Of a stretch of 64,000 bases of DNA, positions 12,456-24,401 are shown in pieces. The notes under the pieces are model-generated. The model saw nothing but the letters and a program-made list of their open reading frames with translations. It was not told the DNA's origin and ran no database searches. This DNA comes from Typhlomys cinereus (taxonomy: Eukaryota; Chordata; Mammalia; Rodentia; Platacanthomyidae), in assembly GCA_023101885.1 (NCBI GenBank), contig JALPQD010000116.1, forward strand, positions 806,001-870,000, read 5' to 3'. The position numbers and the translations under genes are program-made. Each line of letters opens with the position of its first letter. Position 1 is the first letter of the stretch.

Positions 12456-13874
12456 AGAGAGAGAGAGAGAGAGAGAGCACTCACAAAGGGAAAGACCTCA
12501 TAGGGTCCTTCCCTTCACTGCCTTCTCTGCTGCCACCCCAAGGAGTTTTTTTCTCTCAGAGAAGCCCCCACACATTGCTTTGTATCCCCACTCTTGATCT
12601 TTGGCATCTCTCCCATCTCTCTCAGAGACTTCAGGCTCTCCCCCCCCTCCCCTGTGCTGACTTGGGTCAGCAACCAGCGAATTAAACCCTGAGCTGAGGT
12701 ACAAAAGGTGGGTGGTCCGGAGGTCAGGACAGGGAAGCTGACCTGTCAGTTTCCCTGGCCAGTCACTGACTGCCCAGGGAAATCCTGTCTCCTGGGCAAG
12801 GAAAGAATGGAGGCCAGACTGTCGCTGGAGCCCCTTGCACTCCTCCCGACAGGCGTGTGCAGGAGGGCGACCTTCAGTCTGTGTCCTGATGCCTCCTGCT
12901 GCAGTGCTGGAGAGACTCATAGCTATCTCTGTCACTGGGCGGTGTCCTCGGTACGTGACCTTCTGACTTGACAACGATGTCCTGAGGTACACTGAGGCTA
13001 TAAGGTTCTGGCAATACTCTGGTCTTCTTAGACACAGCCTGTTTTCTGGTCAAATGGCTGAGGGACTTCCACTGGGACAGGCAGGTGCTCTGTGGCTATG
13101 GGCGGGGACCAGGGACAGTAGCCACAGAACTGCAGGAGGGCACTGGCACTGAAAGGCTGTGAGTCTGTGATGCTCTGAGGACCTGGAGATGTCAAGAGGG
13201 GTTCGATGGACAAAGACACCCCTTGCAGACACCAAGACACACTGGGTACTTTTCCTACCTATCTGTGCTCCTGGGCTTTTGTTCAGGGGCATGTGGCTGG
13301 AGAGGAAGTGACTAAGAGAGCGTTGTGTGGCCAGGGAGAAGAGCCACCTGCTTCCGGGAGGAACTAGAGGGTGTGTACTCGGAATGCCTTAGTACCTCCA
13401 TTTCCAAGGACGGCCCGGAAACAGCTTGTTTGAATTATCCTGTCTCTTGCCTGGGCTGCCTGCCATGCTGAGAGCTATTCTGAGCATCTCGGTGAGGAGG
13501 AAATGGCTGCCTCGTCTTCTTCCACCTGTGATACCTAAGAGCGAAGGCCTGGCTGGAAGCCTTAAAAACGCTGCCTTAAACGACTCTGGGGCTCAGTCAG
13601 TGGTTCAAACACATCAAAGGTGGTGCAATGAGGGAAAAGGGCAGTGAGAGTCTCTTTGGGGGGCTGTTAAGAGTGTGGATCAGGAGGCAGTAGGAGGGTG
13701 AGGTCAGACATTCTCTTGTGGCGGAAGTGCATGGGGTGGATGCTCACTAGCCCTCGTGCAGAGCAGAGTGAGGGGCTCTTGAGTGACAGCCAGAAGGACC
13801 TCCTGGTCCAGAACAAGCCTCCACACTAGCGCTTCCCTGGGCTGTACGGCCAGGGCTCTCAGGGGAATACTTAC

Positions 13875-14032
13875 TGGGAGGGTTCAGCAGGCCGGCTCTG
13901 TTGGGGGTGGGCACCTGAAGCTCCAAGTGGCTGACCCGGAAGTCAGGGCCATCAGGTGGGCCTTGGGTCATCCGTCTGGCCTGCAGGAGAGGAAGCAATT
14001 TCTGCCAACACCTCAAGATCCTTCAAGACAAC
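13875..14032 (-). CDS. VAC14: VAC14 exon 13 (about residues 459-510), with one-base frame break
   Basis: The exon starts in the correct phase after CTCCAG, encoding VVLKDLEVLAEIASSPAGQT then DDP, and ends before GTAAGT at 13869-13874. Its second half encodes GPPDGPDFRVSHLELQVPTP and on to LLNPP, in the phase that fits exon 14. These two halves lie in different frames. The exon is 158 bases where 157 (1 mod 3) is needed, and one extra base sits in the CCCAAGGCCC stretch (plus positions 13958-13967). Read as given, translation stops three codons later. Conserved splice sites and high similarity on both sides argue for a sequencing error or a rare allele in a live gene rather than decay. Confidence 0.9.
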
Positions 14033-14073
14033 CTGGAGAGACAAGCGGAGGATGAGGGATAAGCTCCTCCCTT

Positions 14074-14108
14074 GAGCTGAGCTGAGCTGAGCTGAGCTGA
14101 GCTGAGCT
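14074..14108 (+). repeat. GAGCT pentanucleotide repeat, 7 units
   Basis: Seven perfect GAGCT units. On the minus strand they read AGCTC and lie 42-76 bases upstream of the VAC14 exon 13 acceptor, where branch point and pyrimidine tract would normally be. Confidence 0.95.
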
Positions 14109-14597
14109 GCAGGGACCAGGCACGGCTTGCAGGGCAGGGAGGAGCCTGCAGATGATAACTGGCTGCTTGCCAGTTGTGAGGGCTACCAAGACCATGGCTG
14201 CAAAGTGCTTGGGAGGGCATGATGAAAGTGCGCATTGAGAGGACCCTGAGGACGGCGTCTCGGGAAGAAGGAAGTTGCAATCGGGCTGGGGAGTCCCTTC
14301 CTCACAGCCCTTCTCTGTGGTCCTGAGTGTGGACTGGAGAAGTTCCCCAAAGATACACAGATGGACCACTATGCACAGGGTCCCCATGAGGTGTCTGTGC
14401 CTCGGCCCTGTCCATCTTGGGCCATGGAACAGTGTCACTGCAGAAATGACACAGGGCCACATACTTCAAAGGGCTTTCCATACTTGGAGTGTGACCCTGG
14501 CTGCCACTGCTAAAGAATTACTAGACAGGTCTGCCCCTGCAAGTGTTCCAACCCAATCTTAGGTAAGGTGAGGCTTCCTCAGCCTGCCTACCAAGCT

Positions 14598-14599
<2 letters not shown>

Positions 14600-14660
<61 letters not shown>
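14600..14660 (+). repeat. GA microsatellite
   Basis: About 30 perfect GA units in VAC14 intron 12. Confidence 0.97.
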
Positions 14661-14662
<2 letters not shown>

Positions 14663-15464
14663 ACGTGTGTATAAGTTACGCTGGGTTGTAAGTGCCCCTT
14701 GCTCCTCACCCCTCTGACTCAGGGCTACCCCTAAAATCCCTGTAGCCTGGAAGCTGCACTGTCACCTGAAGCCAGAGTCGCAGGGTGGCAAAGTCTATGA
14801 AAGTGGGCAGTGGGCTAGGCTGGGGATGTGCCCAACTAGGAAGGGTCTCACCACGGATGCTGGGTGCCATCTGCCACAGGGGCTACTGAACCTGCTCTGA
14901 GACTTTTTGTGCTCCACTCCCCCTAGAGCGCACCTCTACTGCAGGTATAACCAGCTCTTTCTACTCGCACCTTACCCACAGGTACTTCCCCAATGCTGTC
15001 CCTAACACTCCGTGTAGGGTCAACCAACATCTGCTGACAGAATGGACAATGATGCCTTTTACTGAGCTACATTGAACCAGGCCAAGAATTACCATGGCGG
15101 CCGAGGGTTCAGCCCTGCATCGGAGGAAATGCAGTGGAGCTTTCTCTGGGTGGGGCCCTAACAAGTCAGCTGGTGCAGTGTAGTGAAGACAGCGTTAGAC
15201 AAGGTTGTGATAGGTTCCTATTGGGGATGAAAATGCTCTGAAATTAGATGGTGGTGTGTTGGCAAAACTCTATAAATACAGATATATCTCAACTTAAGTC
15301 ATGGCCAACATCCTGATATGCACTGTAATTTCAAAATCTCATAGTCAACAATGCCTTTTGCACACCTATGCTGTTCAAAAACAGAGTAGCAGCACAGAGC
15401 ATCGTAGAGTCCTGGCTGTTTCCCTCAAGAATCACAGGGCTCAGTGGGAGCTTCAAGGCGTGTG

Positions 15465-15555
15465 AAGCCAGGCGTGGCATACACCTGTGATCCAGGGCAC
15501 TCAGGAGGCAAGACGGGAGAGGTTTGAGGGAGCATTTCAAGGCCAGTTTGGGTGA
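15465..15555 (+). mobile_element. B1-like SINE fragment
   Basis: GCCAGGCGTGGCATACACCT then GGGCACTCAGGAGGCAAGAC is the 7SL-derived B1 core; the end runs into short A runs. Confidence 0.7.
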
Positions 15556-16544
15556 CAAAAAAATTCAAAGTTCCATGTGTGCGTTCTACTGGATGAGTAT
15601 CACTTTCATGACACTAATAAAAAAAAAAAAAATCAAAGTTGGACCATCATAAACTGGAGACCACATGCATACTAAAATTAAAAGTTTACTTTAAAAAAAA
15701 AAGGAAGAAATGCATTCCTCCCCTTCTGGAAGAATGAGTCTGATTCCACCAATGCAGGTCACAGGCTAGTGCCTGCCTCACCCGCACTGCCCAGTTGTCT
15801 TTCCTACTCTCTGCCACCTTTGCCACAATCCTGCTCAGGCCACTTTACCTGCTGGCCCATTCCAGACCCTCTGTCTTTTGTGAGCTGTTATCATGTATTT
15901 AGCTGTAATCTCACCTCCTTGGGCTGGCCATGGCATCTGTCCTCTTTCCTCATCCCTCACAGGGCATGCGACATTGTCCTTCCTCAGTGCTGGGCACCGG
16001 GCTCTAGGACTGAGTCGGACTCACCTTTGCCCACGGCTGGTGAGCACAGAGAATGACAAACTGATCACTAACACACGCTGTCTTCGCAAGGAGCCCATGG
16101 CTGGCCTGCTCTCCATGTACCGGGATTTGGGGTTCTTGCTACTCCAGGAACAGTCTGATTTGCTCAGGTGAGGGAAATGGATTTGGGGTGGCTGAAAAAC
16201 ATGGTGGCTACACTATCCTGTCAGATATCGGGAGTGAGGATTGGCTCTAGGTCAGGCTGAGAACCTGGAGACCCTGAGTGGGTTTGAGTTCGGGGCCTAG
16301 GTTTCTGCTCCCATGGAAGGAGGGGTCTCCAGCAGATTCTTTGCCCCAACAATGGGAGAGGATGTGTGGAGAAGACCCCGAGCACCCATTTCCCCATTAT
16401 ACCTTAAGGTTTCAACTTCTCCAAGGTTAGGGAAAATAAACTGAATCAGGGAATTGGAATAGGATGACTGTCTGTGACTCACCCAAAACTAAACATTGAG
16501 TCAATAACCAATAACCAAGTCAAGAAGTTCATAAAAAGTTAGAG

Positions 16545-17035
16545 TTGCTATAGGTGTACTCCCACTCCTAGGTAGCTATTAAGAGAATGACAAGCCTGTC
16601 CACACAGAAACTTCTTTGTGAATGTTTACAGTAGTACTATCCCTAACAACCAGACAGCTGAACAGTGGAAGGGCTCATCTATAAACAGATAGCAGAACTC
16701 CACCCTGGGGAATACAATGACCTGTGCTGCCACAGGAGGAACCTCACAAACATGCTGAAAGAGGGAAGTTAGGCACAGGTCAATGCATGACGATTCCATT
16801 CATATGAAATGTTCTGAACACACAAATCCAAAAAGATGGAAAGTAGGTACATGGTTGCCACTGGTTAGGGGATGACAGACGGCTAAAAGGATATAGGAGA
16901 TTTTTTTTTTTTTTTTTTTTAAAGGAATGGGTGTCCAAGGAAATGTTCTAGAATTAGATAGCAGTGACAGTTGCATGACTTTGTGACATTTTAAGACCTG
17001 CTAAATTCTGGTATGTGAATTGTATGGAAAGAAAA
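16545..17035 (+). mobile_element. Ancient L1M-like fragment
   Basis: Decayed L1 ORF2/3' UTR-type sequence: wording such as GAACTCCACCCTGGGGAATA, CATTCATATGAAATGTTCTG and ATGGTTGCCACTGGTTAGGG is typical of old mammalian L1 3' ends. It contains many stops, and a T18 run near 16902 may be a later event. Confidence 0.6.
16902..16920 (+). repeat. Poly-T run
   Basis: About 19 consecutive T within the ancient L1M-like fragment. Confidence 0.9.
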
Positions 17036-18269
17036 ATCAGCACCCTACTTCCCAATCCAGCGGTACATGCAGAGAACCTGCTCTGGCTCTGGCTGCAGCC
17101 CACAGTCTTTCTGATGCTGCATGATCTGACAATGGATTCAGACTCAGAGTGGAGAATCTGAGAATCTTGAGGGGGCCATCCTTGTCACTCTGCTTCCGTG
17201 AGTCCTGCTGCCCCTCAGGTCTGTCTGTGCAGAAGGATAACAGTGCATGGCCACTGGGCAACAAGCTCTGGAGGTCCTATGTAGCCATATGTGAGAAAAA
17301 TATGCAGGAGCGAGGCTGACTGGGGCATGGTACAATCCTTGCAAGACCAGGCCAGCCCTTGCAAGGCCCTGACGTCAGGACAGTCACACCGATATTCGAG
17401 TGTCTGGCAGGTGCTTATTTCTGTTGGAAAAGATGCCGGGGAAGAACCAGTGGCCAGTGCAGGATTACGTCTACCCGGAGCTTTAGATCCAGGCTATGTG
17501 GGCAGATAGGGAGGAAGGCAGAGGGGCAAGCCGTGCTTGCGCATGTGCAGAATGGACTTTTGATCGTAATCAGTGTCAACTTACATAACCCACAAGGGGT
17601 CTGGGGCTTGCATAGTCGCCAGCTCAAGGTAACTGAGTCTGCTTCACACCCAGCTCTGGTCCTCACGTGTGAGCCCATTAATAACACGAATTCAGGGTTT
17701 TGTGGCCAGACAGTCCTGCACTTCTAATCCTGCTGTAATTAACAGCATCTCACATGGCCCCTTTCTTCCCAGCATCTACCAGACAGCTATTGGTGTCTAG
17801 TTCTCCTCACACTGAGGGAGATGCAGAGCTGGACAGGACAGGCTCTGGCTTTGGTGAGTCATAGGCTGTAGGGACACACAATTAGGCATTTACTGACAAA
17901 AAGGCCTCTGGGTCTTAGGAATCTATGAGCGGACCTCAGGGAATCTGGGAGTCTCTGGAACACTTGAGTTTGCCAAGCGAGGGTGGGAGGGGTGTGCGTG
18001 TGAGAAAGGCATTTGAAGCATCCTCTTAACTGGTATAAGCTGGTCATAGATGCAGAAAACAACCTGGTACGTTCCAGGAAACTTAGCATGTTTAGCTAGC
18101 TCCAGAATGGGGTGTGGGGCTGGAAGAGGGTGGGGTATAGGGCTGGAAGGGGATGGAATATGGTCAGAAATCAGGCTGAAGTGACAGACTAGGGCAGATT
18201 GTCACAAGCTTATGATCTGTCCAAAGGAGTCAGAACTCCTTATTTCATTTTTGAGCCTGAGTTTCATTT

Positions 18270-18601
18270 AGCAGGAACAGGTACATTAAGTTTCCTGTAT
18301 ATGCAAATGGATGTACCTTTGCGGGTCTCACTGAAGCATGGGAGACCAGGTGATCCTTTGTGTCCAAGGATTCAACCAACTGTGAACTGAAAATGGTAGG
18401 GAAAAATGCCTAGATGGAACATACAGAATTTTTTCTTGTCATATTTCCTAAACAATGCAATGCCTATTGTATTAGATATAAGTAATCTAGAGCTGTTTTT
18501 ACAGTCTATGGAATATTGTATGTAACTTTCATGCAGATACTGGTATATTTTATGTAAAGGATTTGAACATATTTTGGATTCTGGCATCTCTCCACTGGGG
18601 T
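18270..18601 (+). mobile_element. Ancient interspersed repeat, left part (split by a SINE)
   Basis: AAGGATTCAACCAACTGTGA, TTTTTTCTTGTCATATTTCC and GATATAAGTAATCTAGAGCT match, in order, a common old mammalian repeat I know from human introns, probably a DNA-transposon relic. Family name not certain. It continues after the nested SINE at about 18915-18935. Confidence 0.55.
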
Positions 18602-18617
18602 CCTGGAACTAATCTCT

Positions 18618-18644
18618 CTCTCTTTTTTTAAATTTAATTGTGCA

Positions 18645-18688
<44 letters not shown>

Positions 18689-18898
18689 ACCACGGGCGAA
18701 TTCAGGAACCACCATGGACCGCCTCCACCTCCTCCTTGTTTACTCTGCCCTGGGATTCACAGGCTCCGCCCTACTAGGACCAGAAACGCAGGCCGCCCCT
18801 GATTCCGCCTGGCATCTATATGTGGGGTCTAGGATCCGAACTCAGGACCTTCTGCCTGCAAGACAGAGGCTTAACCCCTGAGCCACCTCTCCAGCCCC
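18618..18898 (-). mobile_element. B2-like SINE, young subfamily, nested in an older repeat
   Basis: Same element as at 4.6 kb, starting GGCTGGAGAGGTGGCTCAGG on the minus strand and ending in CA repeats and A-rich tail. The duplication CCTGGAACTAATCTCT is exact at 18602-18617 and 18899-18914. It interrupts an older DNA repeat. Confidence 0.92.
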
Positions 18899-21233
18899 CC
18901 TGGAACTAATCTCTTAAGGATACTAAAGAAAGTCAGTATTTTATGTGCAGAGTATAGAATGCAGGCATAGAGACTGGCTTACTATCCCCAAGCTGGTCAG
19001 TGACTTTGGGCTTGTGATGGGACAGAGACACCAGTGTCCACGCTGAGGGCTTCCCAAGAGAATGTACAAGGTCTATTCCATGTGCTGTCCATCTCTACTG
19101 CTGCCTTCCGCCCACTGGCGAGAACACAGCTAGCAAAGCTGCATATTTTGCATTTTGAAATCTTTTATTTTAGAAATTTAATGGCAAATGAAGGCAAATT
19201 ACACTTCAATTGCACAATTAAAGCCGGAAACACTGTCTACAGGTTCCTTTGGTAATCCCAGCCACTCTTCTTGTGCTTACATATCAAATGATTTGTCTCT
19301 GGACCCAGGAGCCGGCAAAAAAAAAAAAAGGCCCATAACCCTGCCTGGGGCATCACATACACACAGGTGCACACCCAGTGAATTTTTCCTGTCCCTTAAA
19401 TAGAGCAGTAGTCAGAAGAGAAGCAAGAAACAGAGGGGGGAGGGGGTGTGCCTGAATGGAGTGCGAGGAACAGCTTAACTCGGGCACTGAGCGAGTGGGG
19501 AGCTACATGGGAGCTCTCTGACATCCAGCTTTGGTAATCAAGAAGTTCGCGGCTGACTCCCTCAGCTGACCAATCTGTAATCCCAACTCAGACCCCGAGG
19601 CTTTGATGTAACAATCAGAATGAAGTAGTAGGCCTGGGAGGGAGGAAAGGCATTGTAGAAAAAGATCAACAGAAACCTTCCTGCTGGACCTGATTTGAGT
19701 TGTGGCCAGGCTAGGACATTGGTGTGCTACCCGTCTAGAGACCCTGCACTCCTTGGGAGCATGGGCAGGACGTTTGGAACAAAGGACTCCCACTCAAGGA
19801 TCTACAAGGCCAATAGGAAAGGCCCCGGAGCTAGCAGACATGTGGTAGCCAGCCGTGTTTTGCCTCCAGAAGCACAGATCCATGTCTGCCAGTGAGCTGG
19901 GCCCAGGCCCTGGCTGGCCTGGAGTCCTGATTCTGAGGATGGAAACGGCTCAAAGAAAGCAGGAGGAAGCCATGCCAATTAGTATGCACTACACAGTGTT
20001 TTTGCAAAATGAATATAAAACACTTGTGCTTTCTTTTTGTGTGAGAGAAAGATGGGGTGGGGTGAAGAGAGGGAGGAGGTTACAAGAAAGCAATATTCTT
20101 CAGGAGCAGGAATGCCTGCTATTACCATGGCACTGGGTGGGGGTGGGGAGGGCCCATCAGCTGGTCCCGGTCTGGAGTGCAATGGGCTGTCTTGGCTCCT
20201 TGCTGTGGCGAGAAGGTCAAGGTTAGGGGCAGCTGAGAATAGAGAGCCTCTGACAAATTGGCTCTGAGCAGAAGGCCTCAGAGGCCAGGGAAAAGGGCTT
20301 CTTATCTTCCATGGAGTGGACAGGAAAGAGAAGCAAGGCAGAGGATTCATAAGAGGGTCTTTTTTCTTAGAGATGACCATGATAGCAAAGGGTAACTTCC
20401 ATACGGAAAAGGAAATGTCTGGGTGGGGCCACGACAGTGGGTCACTTGCTTATATTCTAGAGGTCAAGGGCAGCTCTCGGGGACTGTGCGGTTTCCCCTC
20501 CCATTGTTCACTGGTCCCACTGGCCACCCACCTTCTCAGCATATGCCCACACCCCAGTCTGGGAAAACACATGGAGCTGGAAGGCCTCTGCCCTTCTTTC
20601 TCTCTCTGTCCTTGATGATGTGATTGTCCCCTGCCATCTTGTGTACAGCCAGGCTATAAGACATGTCCCCAAGAGACGTGCTTGGTCCTGGCGGGAAAGG
20701 TGGATCAGCTCCAGGTGCTGGAGCTTGGGTCTGGCTGGTGCAGGCCAGTGCACCATAAACTGATGGTTTTATGGAGAGCAGCTGTCGCGGCAGGCCGCCC
20801 CTCAGTACCGTGAAGGAGAGCTGACAGAAAGCACGAAGGCACTGAAGTCGGGCTGTCACTGAAACCCACGTGGAAACTGACTCCTTTGTCAAAAAGGTGC
20901 AGCTCAGGGGCTGGGCGCCTCTGGTCCTGTCTCGGTACAGCATGGCTTTCATTGCTCTGGGGCTTGGGGAACCAGCCAGAGTCATCCTGGGCATCAGGCT
21001 GAAGGCCAATGGAGTCGGAAATGCACTGGCACCAGCTGGCATTCTGAGCAAAGCTGTGGTCTACAACGAGGGTCTCAGCTACCCGCCTTCTGCAAGAAGG
21101 TGAGCACTGCTCCAAAGAGCAAAGTCCAGATGAGGAGTAGGTGATACGTTCTGCTTATGTGTGGACCTATTTAATTTCTACTCAGGAAACCACTGAGATT
21201 ACCAGCTGCTTGTGACTCAGCAAAGCCAAAGTA

Positions 21234-21441
21234 TGGCATTCACACCAAAGGATGCTCCAGAGAATGCGAGGGGGAGGAAGGGGGAGGCACTGGGAGAAGG
21301 GGAAGGAGGGGGGTGAAAGGAAGGGGAAAAGAGGGGGAGGGTGCAAGGGGGACTGGGGAGGGGTGGAGGGAGGGGACCAGGGTACCTATTAAGTTTGTGC
21401 GATTGGGGAAAAATAAGTAAATATAATAATAATAAAAAAAT
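21234..21441 (+). mobile_element. LINE-1 3' end with 12-bp target-site duplication
   Basis: An L1 3' UTR fragment made mostly of a G/A-rich tract, ending GTACCTATTAAGTTTGTGCG and an A-rich tail. It is flanked by AAAGCCAAAGTA at 21222-21233 and 21442-21453. The tract is more diverged from the other copies than that at 24.4 kb. Confidence 0.88.
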
Positions 21442-21530
21442 AAAGCCAAAGTAATATACAACTATACAGAAGGCTCTCAGTGTTGGGCAGCTCTAAGCAC
21501 ATGCCCAAGGGGATCAGGGCAACTCTTTTT

Positions 21531-21775
21531 TTTAACTTTATTTATTCATTTAGTGTGTGTGTATGGGGTGGTGATGGGGGACACTGTGTGCCCCTGTGGA
21601 AGACCAAGGTGACTTCAGGAATCATCCTGGATTGTTCTACCTCCTTTTTGCTTTGCTCTGGGATTTCCCAGGCTCTTCCCATTAGGGGCCAAAGTGCAGG
21701 CTATTGCCATTTCCACGAGACGTGGAATCCAAACTCTGCGAGGTAGTCTTACCCCTGAGCCATCTCTCCAAGTCC
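21531..21775 (-). mobile_element. B2-like SINE, older subfamily, minus orientation
   Basis: Reverse complement of the 3.3-kb type: ends GAGCCATCTCTCCAAGTCC (head) and contains TGCTTTGCTCTGGGATTTCC and AGGAATCATCCTGGATTGTT. Diverged from its relatives. Confidence 0.78.
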
Positions 21776-22445
21776 TTGGTCTTGAGCCACTGATGCAAAG
21801 GCCAGTACCTGATGCTCCTATCTGTAGTGGAGCACAGGGTAGATTCTGGCAGCTACCACTCTTGGGATGTAGGAGAAGAAAAGTCAGCCTGCTAGGTGTA
21901 TAGAAAAAAGGCCTGCCTGAGGTAGGATGTCTTACACACTGGACTCCTGACCCCCTCCCCAGTGTCTCACTCACCCCGTGGGTTTTTCTTCTTGCTGACT
22001 CCAGTCATTCTCATCTGCACCACACTGGGTCCCCAACTCTCAGCACCATAAATTCTCTAGCTAGGCAAAAAACTTGGGCAGTGAGAGAGCGGGTGGGACA
22101 TGTTCACATCTCTTAGAGCTCTGTTACCAGGTAATGAGCCCCGTGCCATGACAACCAGGAGAAGGGGCTCCTGCCTACCTCCAAGGCTTGGCTTAATCCC
22201 AGCTCTCTGGCAAGCTTCACACAGCCTCTGGGCTGAAGAAACAGGCTCTTCTCTAAAGCCTGCTGCCAAGGGCTCTGCCAAGGGACGGCCCAAGAGACAC
22301 AAGACAGGCCTGCGTGGGATCAACTGGACAGCCAGAATGTCCTCTTACCTCCCTTACCCTGAAGGTGAGGAGGGGTCAGATGGGGTAGATATAAAGACAG
22401 AGGGGTCCTGGTTCACTGTGTGGGAGGAGTGTGAGATAAATGGTA

Positions 22446-22606
22446 GATAGAAAGACAGAGAGAAAGGGCAGAGAGGGAAGAAGGGAGAAAGAGGAATGGG
22501 GAGGAAAGGAGAGGAAGACAGGGAAAGAGGGAAGAGAAGATAGAAGAAAGAGAAAGGGAGAGGTGATGAAGGAAATGAGAAAGAGAGAAAGAGAAAGACA
22601 GTATGG
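22446..22606 (+). repeat. Polypurine (GA-rich) tract
   Basis: About 160 bases consisting almost wholly of A and G with scattered C and T, with no fixed unit. It lies in VAC14 intron 12. Confidence 0.9.
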
Positions 22607-22614
22607 GTTTCTGA

Positions 22615-22770
22615 GTATTTCAGGATACAGGGAAGTAGGAGCTTGGATCAAATTCCTCAACCTTTCTGGTCTGTTTCCTCACTGGTGAAATGGGGAAAAC
22701 CACAGAGCCCCCTCTGCAAGACTGCCGGGAGGATGGAGGAAGACTGTGCATACAGTGTGCTGGGCGCGGG
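22615..22770 (+). repeat. MIR-like SINE relic
   Basis: CCTCAACCTTTCTGGTCTGT then TTCCTCACTGGTGAAATGGG resembles the MIR tail (cctcagtttcctcatctg type). Confidence 0.55.
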
Positions 22771-24401
22771 GTCTTTGACAGAGCTCATGAGTCTGAAGGG
22801 GAAGCTCTTCCTGCTGCCCATGGAGGTCGGTCCCTTTTAGGCCTGAAAGCTTTGTGAGCCAACAGGAAGGTGCCCCAGACATCCAGCCCTGCAGAGGAGG
22901 AGAGACCCGAATAGAAGGATGAGAAGGAACAGAAGTCCTCTGGAGGCGCAGTCCTTGTTCTTTTCTGCTGACAAGGACTAATTTCAGAAGGGCAAAGTGC
23001 ACCCAGGCTCCTAGCAGGAGCTGCAGGTACCTCTGCCGGGCCGTGAGACACAGCTGCTGGGAGGGTGGGCAGTGGGATCTGCTGTCCCCAGGAGGGATTA
23101 TGACTGGAGTCAAGTGTCCCCCTTGCTGGCTAGAGGGTCCTCTGTCTGTGGATCTATGTGGTGCTGTGGGCGCTGCACCAGGAGAGCGCCCTGCTTCCTC
23201 AGCTCATCTTCCCGTGCAGGTTGAGCCTCTGGCTGGAAGAACTCAGCTCCTGACTACTGACATGTTATTCTAGTGCACAGGGTGGAGACTTTACCTTATG
23301 GATGATCTGATTTGAAAAGAATCTGTGGGATTGAGGCAGGGTGGAGGGGTTGTTTTTGTTTGTTTTGGAAAAGTAGATGGAATGAAAACTGGGGTGAAAT
23401 GAAAACTGCAAAGGAAAAACAAGTCCCATTCTTAGGGAAGACTGTCCGCTTTTGAGCACGCAGCATTAGTATTCCAGGGAGTGGAGTGGGACCACACAAA
23501 TTCAGAGCTGGAAAGGACCAAAGACAATTCAGTCCAAACCCAGCATCTTAGGAAAGAAAACTGAGGGGAGATATCCTGCAACATCCCTGGTCTCATGGAG
23601 CTGGGCAAGGTGGGTCCAGTAACCTGAACGCTCAGCCACTGGCCTCAAGCCTTTAGAATGGATATCAGATGGAGGACAGAGAGGGCTTCTGGTCTGAACC
23701 TGGGGTGGGAGAGCTGCCACCTCCCTTGTCCTATCTGTGAGTAGCTCACAGGGCCCTGGAAAGGGGCAGGGAAGCAAGGTGAGAGTCAGATGTCCAGAGA
23801 GAAGGTATTATATATCCAGAACTGGAGTCAGCCATTAGTCAGCCAATATGGGGGCTGGCTAGATAAACCCCTCACATCTGGGTTGGACCCATGTCTGCAG
23901 AGCCCTTCAGATCCTTTGGAGTCAGAAACAGCCAGCTCTTGATTCTAGGTCCTCAAAAAGATCTGTGCAAGTTATTTTCTTTATGCCTGAATTTCCTTAT
24001 GAGCCAGACTGACAACTGAAGCCATTAGAGGACCCCACCCCTAAATCTTAATTTGTACCCTGTCTTCCCCTAGACACACTGCAGCACAGTTTCTGGAGGA
24101 GGCTGGCAGTGAGACCATCAAAGGGGCTGTCATTAGCTCCCAAGATGTCCTCAATGGAAAGACCTCTCATCATGACTTAGGAAGCCCCCATTTAGGAGGC
24201 AGGTATTGAGAGATGGCTAAATTCTAACTGACGACCCTCCCTTGGGGGCTGAAGAAGATACACAGTCACCTTGGAACCTACAGAGCCTCTGCTACCATTC
24301 CTCACAGCAAGCTGTTGGATTTGGGGCTTTTCCTTGGGGGGAGACTTCATGCCAACATCCCTGCTGTCACTAAATGAACCTCTTTAAAGTAGGAAAGGGG
24401 A

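Larger units (their letters stand above)
2739..13874 (-). other. VAC14: VAC14 intron 13
   Basis: An 11.1-kb intron. It holds B2-like SINEs (3262-3519, 4582-4879, 12288-12455), B3-like and ID-like fragments, one MaLR-type LTR fragment (5285-5464), a B4-like SINE (10545-10700) and a short GA microsatellite near 12452. From about 6050 to 10500 and from 12500 to 13870 I saw only unique intronic sequence, with no convincing exon, RNA gene or young repeat. Confidence 0.85.

Noticed and set aside
14074..14108. Immunoglobulin switch-region-like GAGCT repeat
   Set aside because: Only seven units in a VAC14 intron, with no immunoglobulin sequence nearby; a simple pentanucleotide expansion.
20536..21115. 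Overlapping 130-171 codon minus-strand open frames
   Set aside because: No conserved domain, no splice-site pattern and no resemblance to VAC14 or another known protein; expected by chance in GC-balanced intron sequence.
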